DNA of 64,000 nucleotides from Amaranthus tricolor (taxonomy: Eukaryota > Streptophyta > Magnoliopsida > Caryophyllales > Amaranthaceae), in NCBI RefSeq assembly GCF_026212465.1, contig NC_080049.1:36000885-36064884 (forward strand), read 5' to 3'. A program made the position numbers and the translations under genes. The notes under the pieces were generated by a model. It ran no database searches. It worked only from the letters and a program-made list of their open reading frames with translations, and was not told the DNA's origin. The stretch's first letter is position 1, and each line of letters begins with the position of its first letter. Shown one piece after another: positions 1 through 12,200 of the stretch.

Positions 1-610
1 GTCCGCCAGACCATAGCCAATAGCAACAGGAACAACCATATTGTCTATAATCAGTTCTCATACAAACAATTAGTAATAGTGGTAATTGTATAGAATTATT
101 CGTATTAGCATCGTATTAGGTGAACTAGCCAAGTATTAGTCGTATTAATGTAGTATTAGGCGTATTAGTATAATATTAGTCATAATAGTGTATTAGTATT
201 ATTTTAGTTGTATTAGTTTATTATAAGTCATATTTGTATAGAATTAGTCGTATGAGTGTAATACTAGGCGTACTAGTAAGGTATTAGTCATATTAATATA
301 GTATAAAGCGTGTTAGTATAATATTAGTCGTATTAGTATAATATTAGATTATTAGTCGTATTTGCATAGTAATATCCATATTAGTATAGTGTTAGCCGTA
401 TTAGTATAATTTTAGTCATATTTATAGAGCCACTAGGCGAATAGTGTAGTATTAGTCATATTGGTATAGTATTAGGCGTATTAGTATAATATTAGTCGTA
501 TTTACATAATAATAGTTGTAATAGTATAGTGTTAGTCGTATTAGTATTATTATAGTTGTATTAGTTTAACATTAGTCGTATTTGTAAAGAATTAGTCGTA
601 TTATATACAC
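1..610. repeat. Degenerate TATTAGTCG-type minisatellite
   Basis: The block consists of variants of a ~10-bp core (GTATTAGTCG, GTATTAGGCG, GTATTAGTAT) in higher-order units of about 20 and 40 bp. Point changes are frequent, so the array looks old. It starts at or before the window edge and fades near 610. I see no coding potential; its full extent is unknown. Confidence 0.75.
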
Positions 611-640
611 AGTTGGTGAACCTGATACGCTGACCAGTTG

Positions 641-1795
641 CATGCTGTCATTAAAATCAATGATAGAAGCCTTAAATTCACCATAAGCTACATAAAATGT
701 AATAATTACCTCCATTTGTAAGCAATTAACATCATCACAAAAAAATGTGGACTAATAACTCGGAAAATCTCGTTAGCTCTCTCTTTATCTAATATCGACC
801 TAAATCGACTTACAATCAATAACCTTCTAATAAGTAATTTATTAAGATTCAAGGGAAAAGTTGGTGACGATCACTGCCTTTTTGTCAAGAACTTATTTGC
901 CAATCAAACAGGATCATTTTTTAACATAAAGTATTGTTGCTCTACCCAAAATATTTCAAAATATGATGATTTAAAACTATTTTATACTACAACTCCTTAT
1001 AAATATGTTAATAGGAGCACTAGCTACGAAATAGAAATTATACTCAATCCTTTTTCTTAACCTAATTTAGAACTCAAATGACCCAATCACTTGAAAATAT
1101 TTGAAACGTTCTAGCATTTAACACAATTTCAGTTCTTTATTCAACAAAACTTCAAAAAAATTACAAATTAGATAAAGGTAAATTTCAGTATTAACCAAAA
1201 CTTTTTAAAAATTAATAGGGTAACACTGAGGTCTATTAAATTCTTTCTTCTTGACCTTTAAACACTGAATACTTTTGAAAATGTTAATTGCAAAGCTTAA
1301 ACCTTGCGATATACTTATTCATTCGTTTCACCAGATTAAATTGCATCAATTTCATAAATTTCCCCCAAAACTTAAACCCTAACTCTAACTATCTTTCTTC
1401 CCAATCACATTAATTTCCCCAAATTTAAACCTAGTTTTTTCCATCCTCTTTTACTATCAAATTATGAAACTAATGCAATTTGATCCGATAAACAAATAAA
1501 TAGGCGTACAGCAAAGTTCAAGCTTTGTAATTAACGTTTTTAAACATTTTCTATGTAAAGAGATCACGGAAAAAGAATATGATAAATCTCACGATTAACA
1601 CATAGATTTTTAAAAAATTTTAATTACACGTAAAAAAAACCCAATACATCACCACGTGGAATTTCCCTTAAATAAAAAGTGAAAAAAATTATTTGCCCGC
1701 TCCAAGAGACCGTCATGCTTTCCTAAACACGCTGTTGTCCCATACTCAGCAAATCATTCAACTGAATTTCAATTTCAGATTTCCAAATATATAAT
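641..1795. other. AT-rich intergenic DNA, nothing recognised
   Basis: No reading frame with family resemblance, no RNA gene and no clear repeat boundary. The stretch is AT-rich with many poly-A/T runs. If the candidate exon at 1800-2010 is real, this would be its first intron or gene body on the minus strand. Confidence 0.4.
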
Positions 1796-1799
1796 GTTA

Positions 1800-2010
1800 G
1801 AAAAAATGATCAACACAAAACAACAAAATTAAAGAGAAGAATGAATGATTGCGTACTTCATCATAACAGGAGCAATGCCATTAAAATGCCTCATGGATTC
1901 ATAGGAACTTCGAACCCTAGAATTCCGGCACCGGAAATCGATTTTTCCGACGAGGGACAAAGGCGGCAATGAAAGAGTAATGGGTACTGCAATATTTTTC
2001 GCTCGTCTTT
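1800..2010 (-). other. Possible first exon/5'UTR of a gene running off the left edge
   Basis: Read on the minus strand, this patch is less AT-rich than its surroundings and has the look of a plant 5' end: a TATA-like TATTTAAAAG near 2010-2020, then a C/G-containing leader with the common plant leader motif CTAGGGTTCG. A first ATG is followed at once by a stop (short uORF). A second ATG near 1895 reads MRHFNGIAPVMMK before a possible donor (GTACGC) near 1855. No downstream exon was recognised in the remaining 1.8 kb, so product and reality are unproven. Confidence 0.3.
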
Positions 2011-2226
2011 TAAATACCTATTTTTGTACTCCATTTGGTTGCCTGATTTCCTCCGTTCTCAAGACTCAAATATAAATTACTATTTATTTATTATTTAATT
2101 TAAGTTTATTTTATATATTGCTATATTAATATATAAGTGCAAATATAAAATATAATTTTGTTTGAATCATCTCATCAATACTTTCATAAAATTACTTTTT
2201 GTGATTAGGAAAATTAGCAATAGGTT

Positions 2227-2350
2227 GGCACGGCTTGCGCCCAGGACACACGAAAAAAATAGATAAATTTTGCCCCATTGAATTTGATGGCACGGCTTGC
2301 GCCCAGGACACACGAAAAAAATAGATAAATTTTGCCGCATCGAATTTGAA
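2227..2350. repeat. 62-bp tandem duplication
   Basis: Two head-to-tail copies of a 62-bp unit beginning GGCACGGCTTGCGCCCAGGA (2227-2288 and 2289-2350), differing by very few bases. It lies about 250 bp beyond the stop codon of the first cysteine-rich peptide gene. The near identity suggests a recent duplication. No function is evident. Confidence 0.85.
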
Positions 2351-2605
2351 ATCTTATGTGATTAAATTGTGCATTTAACCACCAAGCCAAAGTGTTATTA
2401 ATGATAATTGTTACCTTATTTACTAATTATTGAGTTTTAAATGCATGATTATCAAATAAAAAGCAGATAATATCAAGCTCTGTTATTGGCGTGAAATATT
2501 TTTTTATATTATAAATTTTGTAATTATAAATATATATTTTATAATTAAGGCCCATAATTTATTTTTGGCCCTGGCCCCTAAAATCTCAGTGCCGGCGGGG
2601 TAGTA

Positions 2606-4935
2606 TTATATTTCAGTAGCAAGAGCCTTCAACATGGGCAGATATAAGCATCTGCCAATGACACAAACACAATGTCCGCAACACTCATTCCAATCTGAGC
2701 ATTCTCCACCACATTCAGTGCACTGCAAATGGCCTGATGAAGTCTCAAACTTCGCCTCGTGTCGCAAGGCTTGTTCTGCTGTAAAGACTTGCCTTACTAG
2801 GCTTCCGTTTTCATCCTCTGTACTTCTCTTTTCATTAGCAAAGGCTGCTCCTATTAATCATATGATGCACATTATATACCATAATTAGATCAAGAATAAT
2901 CACATTAATTTGTAAGAACTAATTATAAAAGTAAGATACGACAAGAAAGGAAGTCTTAGACCGTGACAAATTGCTTTATGGGCCCATTCATATAGATATC
3001 CCACGGCGCAACGTGAGTTGACTTGTATAGCACTTAATGAGGTTTACTCTTTTCCAAAACTATATGGTATTAGAAGGATTATTCACCAAGTATTATATAC
3101 AAATTTACAATCTAATATTTTAAAGACGTGGAATATTCGTCAAATATGAAGCATTTTCAATTTCAACAGTATATAATTAATTTTTTACAAATTTTACATG
3201 TTGATTGTTAAGTGCATTCTTTCTCCTCCTATAGGGGTCGGAGGGGAGGCTATGTTCAATATAGTCTCAAACGACATAGCAACTCAACCAAATATAAAAA
3301 TTTTGTCGGGTTCTAGTATTAAAAAATTAACTCAACTAAAAGTCAAAATTAATGATATGCTAAAGCCTCCAATAACAATGTAAAAGAAAACATATGCGTA
3401 TGATTGTGATCTAGGATTTAAATATAAATATAATCAAACATAGATTTCGGTAATACAACCACTTTTAAACGCAATTCTTAAACTTCGCAACCCTTTTTAT
3501 TATATCATCACCACTTTTTTATAAAATTACTAAAATGCCCTTAAATTTATTTTTAATTATAAAATCAACCATTATTATTACTGAACTAAATTTATTAATA
3601 ATAATTAAATTAAAATAAAAAATATTAATTTAAAAAGAAAATAATTTTTTAAATCGGAAAAAAAAAACCAAATTACACGTTTTGTGTTGAAATTTGATAC
3701 ATAATCACTTTTTTGGCCAAAACTTTTGATAGGAAAATCACATTACTGTTATATTTACAGCATTAGAACCTAGACTTCAAGATTTTTCCAATAATATAGT
3801 ACATGCCCAATTTCGACAGCCGAGCGAGAAATGATGATCGTTTATAATTTGCTTATGTTAAAATTTGATATATGTTCAATCTTTTGGACATAACTTCATA
3901 TTAATGCAAGGTTTGCGGCATTAGAAACTAGACTTCAAAAGTTTTCCAACGACATATCATATGTACAATTCTGACAATTGAGCGAGAAATGACGGCTGTT
4001 TAAGGTTTGCTGTGATTTCTAACATTCAGTCGCGCGCGACCGGACCACGGTATGGTCGCGTATAAACGCGTGACTCCATCACGGTTCGGTCGCGCGTTTT
4101 ACGCGACTATACTGCGGTCCGGTCGCGAGCGACTCTCTATTGTCAGAATTCGGCATACAATATGTCGTTGAAAAGCTCTTGAAATTTAGTTTCTAATTCC
4201 GCACCTTGCATCAATTTCTATAAAAAGTTATGCCCAAAAGATTGAACATGTATCGAATTTCAGCACAAACAAAATTTAAACGATCGTCATTTCTCGCTCG
4301 GTTATCGGTATTGGGCATATATAATATATCATTGGAAATATCTTGAAATCTAGGTTCTAATGCGCAAACATTGCAATTATATGATTTTCCTATTTAAAGT
4401 TATAGCCAAAAGGATAAACATTTATCAAATTTTAACACAATCATATTGATGCCGCAATCATATTGATGCTTATTTTCATTGCCTATTGTAATTCAATTTT
4501 TAGTTTTAGCTTGTTTTAATTCAATGAGTGTTCAGAGAGAATTTTTAGAGAGATATGTTAGAGATTGAAGGTTTGAAAAGTAACCAGAGACAATCTTGAA
4601 AGTTCAATATATAAGGGGTGGCGATAAAATAAAAAGGACGACGAACTATAATAGTGCCCATTTTAAACAATAACTTGTTACATCCTATTTTAGCGTGCAC
4701 CAACCTTAAAATGTATTAAAATAGTAAATACTTTTAATTGATTAGTACAGTCATTGAAGTACAATCATTAGAAAATACTTCCTATTATTAAATTGATGTA
4801 CATTAAAGTGTCATTAAGTCTATAAAAAAAATTTACCACTTACAAACTATAAGGAAACAAGAGAGAACCTGATTGATTGAGCAAAACAACTGCAGAAATG
4901 ACCACAGTGAAGAAGATAAATGGGATTTTTGCCAT
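2606..4935 (-). CDS. Secreted eight-cysteine peptide precursor, copy A
   Basis: Two exons: 4869-4935 and 2606-2850, GT-AG intron of 2,018 bp in phase 1; 103 residues. Residues 1-27 form a signal peptide (MAKIPFIFFTVVISAVVLLN, then a small-residue stretch ending AFA). A charged propeptide-like stretch follows (about 28-64). The C-terminal domain holds eight cysteines at 66, 69, 73, 79, 80, 83, 85 and 90, spacing C-x2-C-x3-C-x5-CC-x2-C-x-C-x4-C, then a 13-residue tail. The CC pair and C-x-C resemble knottin-type defence or inhibitor peptides with one extra pair, but I cannot assign a named family. Start choice: the only ATG before the hydrophobic core; an upstream TATA-like AAATATAAAAAATATA lies near 4980-5000. 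Copy B has the same exon structure and donor context. The intron holds a TIR transposon at 3475-4650. Confidence 0.75.
3475..4650. mobile_element. Non-autonomous TIR element with palindromic core (copy 1)
   Basis: Terminal inverted repeats: the left end near 3481 reads ACTTCGCAACCCTTTTTATT and the right end near 4612-4647 reads as its inverse (GGGGTGGCGATAAAATAAAA, then GACGACGAACT). Inside, most of 3690-4440 is a large imperfect inverted repeat centred near 4075. Each arm carries two related sub-units containing the conserved phrase GAGCGAGAAATGA (or its inverse). The centre (4029-4135) is strikingly CG-rich with GGTCCGGTCGC arms. No transposase frame. The TIRs match the element at 12815-13810, so this is a family. 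It sits wholly inside the intron of peptide gene A. The long TIRs suggest a MULE-like relationship, which is inference. Confidence 0.7.
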
Positions 4936-5837
4936 TTTTGAATGTCACAAAGAAGTCTTTTGAATAAAACTTGTATTTTGCTCTATATTTTTTATATTTG
5001 GCCAATTACAGAACAATAGTTTATGAGTTATTCATGTATTTATGTTGGTCCAGGAGTGAATATGCCGTATAGCCAATTTGCCATGTGCATTTATCAACAA
5101 TTTTCTTTGTACAACGTGAATTTATTTTTCAACTAAAATACGTACATATAAAAACATAAATGTCTCGGTCAATCGTACCTAACTTAGGTTTGTAAATTCT
5201 ATTATATTTTAATATCTACCATACAATATCATTATCTTATCCAGATTCAATTTTCATGTAGGAAAAAACTTTATTTTTTCAAGAGAAAATTAAAGAATTT
5301 TTTAAAGGTAAGGAGGATGAATGGATATTTTTCAATTGAGAATTAGAAGTTAATCTAGAATTTGAACAATAAAATTCTCGAAGTTATTATATTCCCTCTT
5401 ATTCATTTTATTAGTCCTGTTTAGTTTTTTCACACTTGTCGAGACATTATTAAGTCAGAATATCTCTAATTGATTAATTATACTTAATTAATAATTATAG
5501 AAAATTAATATTAATAATTTTTACATTGAGACGAATCAAATAACATCTCATTTGACTATATTTTAACTTATACATTTAAAATAAAATACAAATAAGAATG
5601 ATAAACCTATAATAACAAAAAAAAAATAAGAAAAATAGGCAGAATTAAAGAGTGTATAATAATTAAACAAAAATAAAAGGCAATGACATATTTTACACAG
5701 TATATTCAACATCTTTTACGATTTTTATTAATTAACTACCTTTAAATTTATAATTTAGACTTGTCATAGACTCAAACGCTCCAACAAGTCCACCAATACT
5801 GAGAATTGAATTTCGTCATAAGGATGAAATGACAAGC
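4936..5837. other. Intergenic spacer between the peptide genes, with a MITE
   Basis: The first ~100 bp carry TATA- and CCAAT-like sequence reading toward peptide gene A. From about 5385 to 5650 there is a copy of the dispersed MITE beginning TCCCTCTTATTCATTTTATT, with the internal phrase GAGACGAATCAAATAACATC. Nothing else recognised. Confidence 0.5.
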
Positions 5838-6853
5838 CTAGCGAAGTTGAGGAGGTTTTCTTCTAACACAACGCGGAATGACAATTTCCCACTTGATAAG
5901 ACAATAACAATTTCTGCAGCAATTTCTAGAAGAAACACAGGCTGATCCACATGGTATACACTTGACTTGTTCTGAATTTGCACCATCTTCTATTGTTTGT
6001 AACTCCATTTCATCTTTATCAAGTCTTAATGTTTTTGTTTTGTCTTTCGTTAATGCTTGTAATAGGCTTCCATTTCCTTCTTCATCTTGTGTTATCCCAA
6101 GCGTCTCGTCTCCAAAACTACTTCCACCTACAAAAGTACAAATGTATGTACCTAAGTTACCTATAGCCTCCCTATAGAACTAATAAAATTTAACCATCAA
6201 CTTAAACTTTTAATTGAAGTATAATAAATTAAATATTTTATTAGAAATTAAAAATATCATAAAATTTCAAATATACAAATGAAAAAGTTTGAGATGTGAA
6301 AATTAAGTGGAATCAATTGACTCTACAATCTTCCCTCACAAAAAAAATGACTCTACCCTCTACTATGTGGCTCTACCACTAGACTAGATATATGTGGGAT
6401 TGCGAAGAAAGATCATGTTTGGTAATTGGTTTTTTGCAAGCTTATATATTGATTTTTTTAGTTTGTTAAATAAATGACTCTAAATTAGTTGAAAATGCGA
6501 CTTTTATACCAAAATGAAATAAGTAGGTAGTTATTTTTTATTTGGTATTGATTTATTAGTTACTTTCCTTTAACATATCTCAAAATATAATAACTAACTT
6601 CAAAATATTTTGCTATTACAATCAGCTTAATAACCAATATAAAACAATCATATTATTTGTTATTAGTAAGAAAAAAATTAAATCAACTAACTATCAACAA
6701 TCAACGGCTAAAATTCAATTATCAAACAAAAATAGCTCTTATTAGAATATATTCCAAGGGAATTTTTAAAACAAAAAAGAGAGAACCTGAAATATGGAAC
6801 AAAACTACCGCTGGAATGCCAAAAAGGAGGAAGATGTAGAAGATTTTTGCCAT
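5838..6853 (-). CDS. Secreted eight-cysteine peptide precursor, copy B
   Basis: Two exons: 6787-6853 and 5838-6127, phase-1 GT-AG intron of 659 bp; 118 residues. Exon 1 is 67 bp in both copies and encodes a signal peptide (MAKIFYIFLLFGIPAVVLF...). A long acidic/lysine-rich propeptide follows, then cysteines at 79, 82, 86, 92, 93, 96, 98 and 109: C-x2-C-x3-C-x5-CC-x2-C-x-C-x10-C, with a basic tail VRRKPPQLR. The first seven cysteines are spaced exactly as in copy A; only the last loop differs (10 versus 4 residues), and the mature residues between the cysteines are almost all different. The donor context TCAG|GTTCTC is identical in both genes, so they arose by tandem duplication. Probable extracellular defence or inhibitor peptide; activity unknown. 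Confidence 0.75.
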
Positions 6854-7325
6854 CTCCAAGTGTGTAAAGTGCTTGAGACTTTGGAGTGTAACTTGCAAGT
6901 CAATTTGTACAAGTATTAGTTAATGAGCTATGTGCCATGTGAGAGTAATTATTTTACAATAGAAATTAAGGCTTTACAATAAATGCAAAAATGATAAAAT
7001 TTATAAAATGTCTTCAAGATAATTTAAACATAAATAGAAAAGGTAACTCATATACAAACTAAAATGAGGTTCACTACTGAAACCAATTGATATTGATATG
7101 AGTTACCCTTTAAGTTTGTAAAGTAATATATACAATTCTTTTTCTCCCATGTAGGGTAACTCATATGGGCAATAAATAAGCACCATTTTGAAAGTAAAAT
7201 TCTCTATTTTGTAATTAAATATCTCATCTATCTATTTGTCTTATTACCTTACAATCTGTCTGTTTCTTAACAATTTGTGTTTGTGTTGAGCCAAAAATTG
7301 GCGGGTTTATGTTACGCTAGGCGGC

Positions 7326-8526
7326 CAGGGCCGTCTTAACTATTTTAGAGGCCCTGTTCTAATACTCCCTCCGAACCAATTTAGTTGTCCCATTTCTTTA
7401 TTTGACAAAGTCTTTTTAGTTATCCCATTTCTATTTTTGTCAATCTTTTTTTACCTAAATATCCTTAGTTTACACAAGTAATTACGAATATACCCCCATA
7501 TACCTTACTTACCCAACTACCCTTCACTACTTACCCTTTTTAATGGACCCCACACCATCCTTAATAACCGTGCTCAAGCAAATGGTACATCTAAATTGGT
7601 TCGGAGGGAATATTAGAAAAGAGCCCTAACAACAATTGACTTCTCATAAAAATTTACTTCAAAATATTTTTATAAATATTGAAGCAGATATATTATAGCA
7701 TTTTAATTGTAAATTACAACATACTTCTAATTCAAATTGATACTCCTCAATCTTTTATTTAAAAAGAACTATCTTTTACCATTTGAACTTTGACGTACTC
7801 TACATTCATTAATCGGATATTCCTACTTCCTACGTTCTAAAATATTTGTATCCGATTATGACGTAATATGTGAGAAAAAGGTCACTATCAGTAGCAAATA
7901 TAATGAATTGAGAAAGTATATTTGTACTCAATGCAAGTTTCCAATTCAAATTAACAATTTTAGCAAATTCACATTATTTTAAATTTAAAATATCAAAAGT
8001 AAAATATGCTTTAAAAATTCAGATTTGATCTATTTCCTTTAAACTACACAATTTCTTCGGTTCTCTCAATCAACCGCACAAGCTACAATAGTCTTCCAAA
8101 TACTTATCCTTAAAAACAAAAAAGATTAAAATCATGTGAACATATTAAATACAAGTATGAAACAACAGGTTTCCTAACATTAGTTCCCAATTACTACATG
8201 AAGATTACAAAAATTGAGCCATCCAAAACACAGGTATCAACAAATTGTTTAGAAAGATCTTTAATGGTGGATTTAAAAATAATAGGTGACTTAGTCTAAT
8301 CTTTATGTTTAGTTTTGTCTATTGAGACAAAGCTCCTAAATTTTGTGAAGATGAAGATAGGAAAATGAAGAGTAAGAAAGTATGGATATTTGGAAGATTA
8401 AAAGCTGAAATTGAGATGAGAAAGCTAAAGAACAATGGCGGTAGAATATTAAAGGTAAAGAAAGGCTTAGAAAAAATATGGGGCCCTCCTGATTTTGGGG
8501 CCCTGTTGCCCTCATAGCCGGGCCTG
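7326..8526. mobile_element. Probable degraded hAT-like element
   Basis: The left end reads CAGGGCCGTCTTAACTATTT followed by AGGCCCTGTT. The right end, inverted, reads CAGGCCCGGCTATGAGGG followed by AACAGGGCCC. Paired GGCCCTG motifs inside short CAGGSCCG-type termini recall plant hAT (Tip100-like) elements. No transposase frame is left, and I could not find an 8-bp target duplication, so the boundaries are tentative. A Stowaway-like MITE is nested at 7365-7610. Nothing else is recognisable in the body. Confidence 0.4.
7365..7610. mobile_element. Stowaway-like MITE
   Basis: 246 bp with TIR CTCCCTCCGAACCAATTTAG at the left and its inverse at the right end, flanked by TA on both sides (7363-7364 and 7611-7612). 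The CTCCCTCC terminus and TA duplication are the hallmarks of plant Tc1/mariner-type Stowaway MITEs. The TIR match is close, so it is comparatively young. Confidence 0.85.
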
Positions 8527-8934
8527 AATACTACTAAGTATTCTGTTTAAAATATAACATATGCTCCATGCCTCCATTAATAAAATCACATGCTGGGATC
8601 AATAAAAATAAAGACTATTTTAGGAGCAGTTTATTGTAAGTTATGAACAGCTTTAATCTGTCTAATAGTATGATCTTGGTCTTTCAAAGCTAGTCATTTT
8701 GAGTTCCGTTTCATCATTGAGAATCAACTAGCTTCATAATTTGCATTTAATAAATTCATATGCTAATAATTTATATTATTAGCTATTTAACCATGTGTAA
8801 AGCGCGTCTCTCATACAAGAATTTGTATTTAGTCAAATAGGAGATGTCAAGTTCTCGAGTTGGAACTCACTAGTGACTAATAAAGGGTAAGTCACGTGTT
8901 TTGAACTAACTTCGTATATCCTAATACCCAGAGG

Positions 8935-9100
8935 TAGGGCTGAACAAGGTCCGGTCTGGTCTGGTCTAATTTAACACAAAAATTAGTTCAAATTAGAAAT
9001 TCCGATCTAGAAATTTTTCAGACTAGACCAGACCAATCAAAACACCAGACCCTACGGTTTTTTCTTATAATAACAACAAATTCAAAAAAATCAAACCCTA
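8935..9100. mobile_element. Small hAT-type MITE with 8-bp target duplication
   Basis: 166-bp element beginning TAGGGCTGAACAAGGTCCGG and ending TCAAACCCTA. The flanks carry the same 8 bases CCCAGAGG (8927-8934 and 9101-9108). Internally, GGTCTGGTCTGGTC near the left end pairs with GACTAGACCAGACC toward the right. It lies 170 bp beyond the stop codon of the TBL gene. Confidence 0.75.
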
Positions 9101-9271
9101 CCCAGAGGCAAGAACCTATATGTATACTATCTACCTTCACATTACAGGTAAAACCTACTTAATCACAACCTTTGAGACCAAATTTATGATTCTGAAAACT
9201 ATTAGTCTAGTAAGGAACTAGTCCATCTTAAACACCGACGCTGTTCAACGTATTCCAACTCGAGTTCATAT

Positions 9272-12200
9272 TCATCGGTTAGGAGATCCCCATCCAATCT
9301 TAAGGAGGGAAGCGTAAAGAAGCTCGTTCCATAAGTCGGGTACTCCAGGCAAGCACCAATGGCTACAGTCTTGATAAAGCTCAGCCTCAGTTAGCTCTTT
9401 TTCACTGTCGTATAAACTTCTGTAAATTGATGGGTGTCCATCTTTTCTGTAATCTGTCAACCTGCTTATGTTTAAGTACATCACAGGGGTCTTCATTTTC
9501 CCCAGAACTTGTTCGAGAGCTCTCATTTTTGATGGGTATCTCGCTAAGTAAGTCTTGTTGAAGATTGGCTCGGTTTCTTTATGGCATTGTCCTCCTGAAT
9601 TCCATTGACCTCCTCTGCATCAAACACTCATTTAACATCAATTTTGATTCTTCAAACAAAAATGACACATTTGTTTATCAACTGTTCGATGATGCAAAAA
9701 AGTAAATGATACGTTGTTACTAAACAGCAGATCCTTAACGTCCAAAGTCAACAACAGTCAAAAAAGTCAACCCAATCGCCCGTTAGTAAGAGCGGGCAAT
9801 TACTTGACTGACTTTTTTTTACACAGTTTAAGTAATCGCCTGTTGTCAGCAACAGCGAACACAACCAAACCTTAGCATTGGACTAGGAGGCGCTTATTTT
9901 TCCGAAGCTTATTTTGGGAATTGTTTTAGGAAAAAAAAGTTTATTTTGTTCAAATTTTTTACATATACTCGGTCTGATTTGACCTATGAACCATTAATCA
10001 GATGTTCAAACCAAAAAAAGGCGTTCAGTATCAGATGAAACAAGAGTTCAGCATTAGCCTGTTAATTTGCTAACCTGAAATGGGTGCCAGAATATCCTCT
10101 AAAGAATACTAGAGTTCTGTTGTAATCAATATGCCTGTCAACCCATCTGCCCCAAGTAGTGAGCGCCTTCCTGTAAGCCTTAAGAGCCTTAAGCCGAGGG
10201 TGAACATGGTCACCTTCTTGATAATATTCCTCCCTGAAGAATGGGTTAATCCAAAAATAGTTGACATCACATAATTCTAGTCATAATCATCATCATCATC
10301 AATATCCCGCTCAAAAACAGATTTGGGTGAGGGAAGATGACGAATAATCCATACCCGTACCCCTTAAAAGACAGGGCCAAAAGAATGCAGTCAATTTCAT
10401 AATATAAAATAGCAAACTCACCCTCTAGAAGTTTTCTCATGAGTCCACCAATGACCGGTATTAAAGACTAAAATATGAGCATCATGATACATGTTGGTTG
10501 TTTGGTCCATTAAATCAAGCCTTAATGTTGCTAATGATCTATTTTTATCCTGGAAAAAGGATTCCCTGACCAAAAATGGAGCTCTAACATAATCAATGCT
10601 ACAGTTGTAATCCTGCATACAAAAAAACAGCACCAAGTTTCATAAACTCAAGAGAGTAAAGGAGAAGGTTGAGAAACTTTTATAATATGAAAAGATCCAA
10701 CAATCTTGCCTCGAATCGGAAGGCGTAGAAGCCGTTTTTTTTGAATTCTCTCTTCCCTGATACCTCGTACACCCTCGTCTTGTCCTTGATACTATTCCAA
10801 AGAATGCAAACAAGAGACTCCCACATGTTTCGATTCAATGAATCCCCAATGAAAACTAGCTTCCTCCCTCTCATTCTCTCCAAGAAATCAGTGGCGTTGA
10901 TTCTAACATTTGAGATAGTAAATCAATCAATCACCAAGGCTATGAACATTGATAATACAAACATTATGTTTTCTCTGTACTTGTCTATGCAAAAGTGAAA
11001 TCATCCTCAAATAAATCCTCACAAGAATCATGCAATTAGATTGGCACAAAAGCTTCAAAAATTCTAAATAATGACTTCATTATTCCTTATAAACAATTTT
11101 GATCGAGTATATAACATATCTTGGGCTAGAACTATGAGCTTATGAGCTCTTCATACGAAAGCTCGAATGTTTGAGTCATGAGCTTATGAGCTCTTCATAC
11201 GAAAGCTCGAATGTTTGAGTCATGAGCTTATGAGCTCTTCATACGAAAGCTCGAATGTTTGAGTCAAGGGCAGAGCAAAAAGTAACAAATTCTTTGAAGG
11301 CTTGGTGCAATCTGTGCAATTTCAAAATTTTATGATATTTTCTAACAACTTTTGTATTTTAAACACATAACATATAGTCCCACATAATGACATAATGTAA
11401 TACTGAGGTCCACATAATGACATAATGTAATGGTGAGGTCCCTAATTTTTCGGGGCTTTGTATGGTGAAACATGTTGAACATGCTATGACTCTCTCCTGG
11501 TTTCAGTTGCATTCTTAACAAAATACAAGTAGCTAGTAGCAAGCATAATACTTGTATACAATACAACTTCAGTTGAATGCTCAGGGGCACTAAACACCAA
11601 ATTATCTCAAAAATTGAAAAGGATGAAGGGAAATTAAAGATGTAAACTACATGAACATTTCAGCCAAAATTCAGAAATTAAAATACAATTTTTTATTAAA
11701 GAAAACCCCCAAAAAAGCTTGAAGTACAAGCATATATTGAAATTTACCTTGGAATGTTACACTGAAATGGCTGCCATTTCCATCTATAAAACCCTTTATC
11801 AGGTCTCCCATTAAGATGACAATTAAAATCTTTATCAATATAAGGGCAAGAACCTGGTGGGTAATGTGGCAAATCATCATCTTTAACCCACTTTCCCTCA
11901 AAAAAATCACAATCTTTTAACAAAGTCCCATCACCACCATTTTCTCTTTCAGCAAATCTTATATTAAACTTCCCTGAAATTCTCAAACCCTCATCATCTT
12001 TCACCTTAGTAACATCAAAATTTTCACTTTTTGCAGAATTATTTGTCTCACCATCAAAAACCCTTGATTTTAAACCAAGAAAACTCACATTTTTCAGCTT
12101 AAAATCAAGATTTTCAAACTGGGTTTTCCCTGTAATATTCAAATTCCCACTTCCACTCACATTGTTTAGAGTAAAATTCCCTAAAATTGTTTCATTTTTA

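Noticed and set aside
1..610. CRISPR array or plant centromere satellite
   Set aside because: The repeats are degenerate ~10-20-bp minisatellite units without unique spacers, and too short for a centromeric monomer.
2634..2888. 84-codon plus-strand frame with many cysteines
   Set aside because: It is the complementary shadow of exon 2 of cysteine-rich peptide gene A; the minus-strand model has signal peptide, matching intron phase and a paralogue.
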